A DNA stretch of 64,000 bases. It comes from Cacajao melanocephalus (lineage: Eukaryota > Chordata > Mammalia > Primates > Pitheciidae). The translations under genes were made by a program, and so were the position numbers. The notes below the pieces were generated by a model that saw only the letters and a list, made by a program, of their open reading frames with translations, did no database searches and was not told the DNA's origin. The DNA is taken from positions 1 through 64,000 of the forward strand of contig CAUYLG010005179.1 of the NCBI GenBank assembly GCA_963573385.1. Reading direction: 5' to 3'. How positions within the stretch are numbered: the first letter of the stretch is position 1; every line of letters starts with the position of its first letter. Of the stretch, positions 62,279 through 64,000 are shown in pieces.

Positions 62279-62780
62279 TGTAACAAGGATCCTCAAGACC
62301 TCTCTTAGATTTAATGATTCAACGGAAGGATTCACAGGATTCAGAAAACCATTATACTTATAGTCACAATTTATTACAGCAGAAAATGATCCATATTAAA
62401 ATTAACAGAAGAAGGGGTGTAGGACAGAGTCCCTAGTGGGACCAGGCACAAGTTTCCACATGTCTTCTCCTGGTAGAATCTTAAAGGCAGTGCTTAGTTC
62501 TACAAAAAAACGATGTGTATTACTACAAAGTATTATCACTCAGGGAAGTTCACCTGAACCTTTGTGTCCAGGGATTTTACTGTGGATTGATCAGGTAGGC
62601 GCAGCTGAATATCTGCTTGGCTGACCTTAGTCACTCAGCCTCCAGAACCTAAAAAGGACAAAGTGATAAAATGCAGCCAAAGGCCCCAGGAAAACTAAGA
62701 CACTCTTATCAGACAACACTGTCCAAAGGCTTAGAGTTTCCCTTCCAAGAGCCCTTCAAGGGCCAAACTTTTTATTAAAA
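62279..62780 (-). mobile_element. LTR-like repeat, minus strand, family not identified
   Basis: On the minus strand the block carries a polyadenylation-type signal (AATAAA in GTAATAAATTGTGAC, plus position about 62370) near its 3' end, preceded by an LTR-like U3/R stretch. On the plus strand it reads CACAATTTATTACAGCAG, GGGACCAGGCACAAGTTTCC and GTGTCCAGGGATTTTACTG. I recognise the general pattern of a mammalian ERV LTR but not the subfamily. Edges are approximate. Confidence 0.45.
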
Positions 62781-62867
62781 ATGTATAAAGTATGGACAAC
62801 CCAGGCATTCTGAGTTGATTCTATGCTGTGTTGTTACTCACCATATTTGTTTTCTTGAGTTTTTCAG

Positions 62868-63313
62868 TGTGATGGTCAATATTGAGTGTCGACTTGATTG
62901 GACTGAAGGATACAACGTATTGATCCTGGGTGTGTCTGTGAGGGCGTTGCCAAAGGAGATTAACATTTGTGTCAGTGGGCTGGGAAAGGCAGACCCATTC
63001 TTAATCTGGATGGTCACAATTGAATCAGCTACCACTGTGACTAGAATAGAACCAGGCAGAAAAATATGAAAAGAGAGACTGGCCTACCCTCCCAGCCTAC
63101 ATCTTTCTCCTTTGCTGGATGCTTCCTGCTCTTGAGCACTGCACTCCAAGTTCTTTAGGTTTGGAACTTTGGACTGGCTCTCCTTGCTCCTCAGCCTGCA
63201 GACAGCCTATTGTGAGACACTGTGATCATGTGAGTTAATACTTAATAAACCCCCTTTATATAGATATGTCTATTCCACTAGTTCTGTCCCTCTAGAGAAT
63301 CTTGATTAATACA
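62868..63313 (+). mobile_element. MLT2 (ERVL) solo LTR with perfect 5-bp duplication
   Basis: It starts TGTGATGGTCAATATTGAG and ends CTCTAGAGAATCTTGATTAATACA. TTCAG occurs immediately on both sides (62863-62867 and 63314-63318), the 5-bp duplication of ERVL integration. It shares many segments in order with the copy at 16216-16758 and is probably the same subfamily, with a shorter middle. Confidence 0.93.
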
Positions 63314-63318
63314 TTCAG

Positions 63319-64000
63319 TATAGACTTATCCTATGCTTTCTTAGTGTATGGCTACTCCCAACTCTTTAAAAGACCCTGGATATTGAAAAGCTAGAGCTTT
63401 TCTTTGGAAAATATGACCCCTCTTTACTCTCAGTGCAGGGTATCTGAGACCTTCAGAAACAATCAAAATGATTTTCTTGTTCTCTTTTGGGGACTCAAGA
63501 AAAGAATACCTCTCCTTCTTTTCAGATACAATTAGAATAAGGAGCAATATTCTCAGAGTCATTTTTATTGTTTTAAAATGCCAAGTTATGACGGTAATTT
63601 GTTGCACAGCAAGAGTGATCAAAAGTTAAATTTACACATACAATTTGTGTTCGGTTATATGTGAATCAATTTGTAATTGAGCTGGGTTTCTATTTGGATG
63701 GTCAAATTCTGCTAAAATTTAAGTTGTTCGGAAAATTTTACATGTAATAAACAACATTGAAATTATTTATACAACACATACAATTATACATTTTCTACAC
63801 ATAGATTCTTAGACTGAGCTCCTTTTATTTAAGTATGTCACAAAGCAGTGATTATTTATTTTGTTACTCAAAGTATATGAAAATAAATTTGGATATATAC
63901 ATGTTCAGTAATCTGATATTTTCAAATGATGTATATAATACTTAATGCAATATAAAACAACATTTTCAAACAAACATTTTATTCATCTGCTTATGGTCCT
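63319..64000. other. Unassigned AT-rich stretch
   Basis: No gene or repeat recognised up to the window end. Confidence 0.5.

Overview
The window looks like primate, most probably human, nuclear DNA from an AT-rich, gene-poor region. The evidence is the repeat content: seven Alu copies, several L1 fragments including a young-looking one, MaLR/MST and MLT2 LTRs, MIR, L2 and MER5 relics, and several endogenous retroviral LTRs. I found no host protein-coding gene, rRNA, tRNA or CRISPR array. Almost all longer open frames lie inside transposable elements or are chance frames in AT-rich DNA. Repeat family names come from recognising consensus features by eye, not from a search, so subfamily calls are tentative.

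Layout. Positions 1 to about 6305 hold the 5' part of a class I (gammaretrovirus-like) endogenous retrovirus in minus orientation: 5' LTR (about 5820-6305), a 1.4 kb leader, gag (from 4381 downward), protease, reverse transcriptase, RNase H and the integrase core, which runs off the left edge. It is broken by stops and frameshifts, yet most catalytic signatures can still be read. From 6.3 to 10.3 kb is unassigned AT-rich DNA. From 10.3 to 19.3 kb is a patchwork: Alus, an old L1, a 604 bp solo LTR with matching CAAG flanks, an MLT2 LTR, a CCAAT-containing minisatellite, an L1 3' end, and an MST-type LTR inserted in a MIR.

From 19.3 to 27.3 kb is mostly unassigned, with one weak exon-like segment (22315-22485). 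From 27.3 to 30.4 kb are a microsatellite, a 5'-truncated L1 with target-site duplications, an Alu with target-site duplications, and a solo LTR. From 30.4 to 38.6 kb is unassigned. From 38.6 to 42.1 kb is a dense nest of L1 pieces in both orientations, a MER9/ERVK-like LTR and an Alu. From 44.2 to 45.3 kb is L2-like. Near 48.4-48.6 kb is a degraded retroviral RNase H relic on the plus strand.

From 52.3 to 55.6 kb are a perfect 16 bp hairpin, a THE1/MST internal region plus 3' LTR carrying two back-to-back hairpins, a MER5 relic and an ERV1 LTR. The right end has a GGAA-rich purine tract, a (TG)20 tract, an Alu, a minus-strand LTR and a second MLT2 LTR with a perfect TTCAG duplication.

I found no convincing new multi-gene system. 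The points most worth checking are the local sequence-rearrangement scars (hairpins and short tandem duplications), the long proviral leader, and the exon-like segment.
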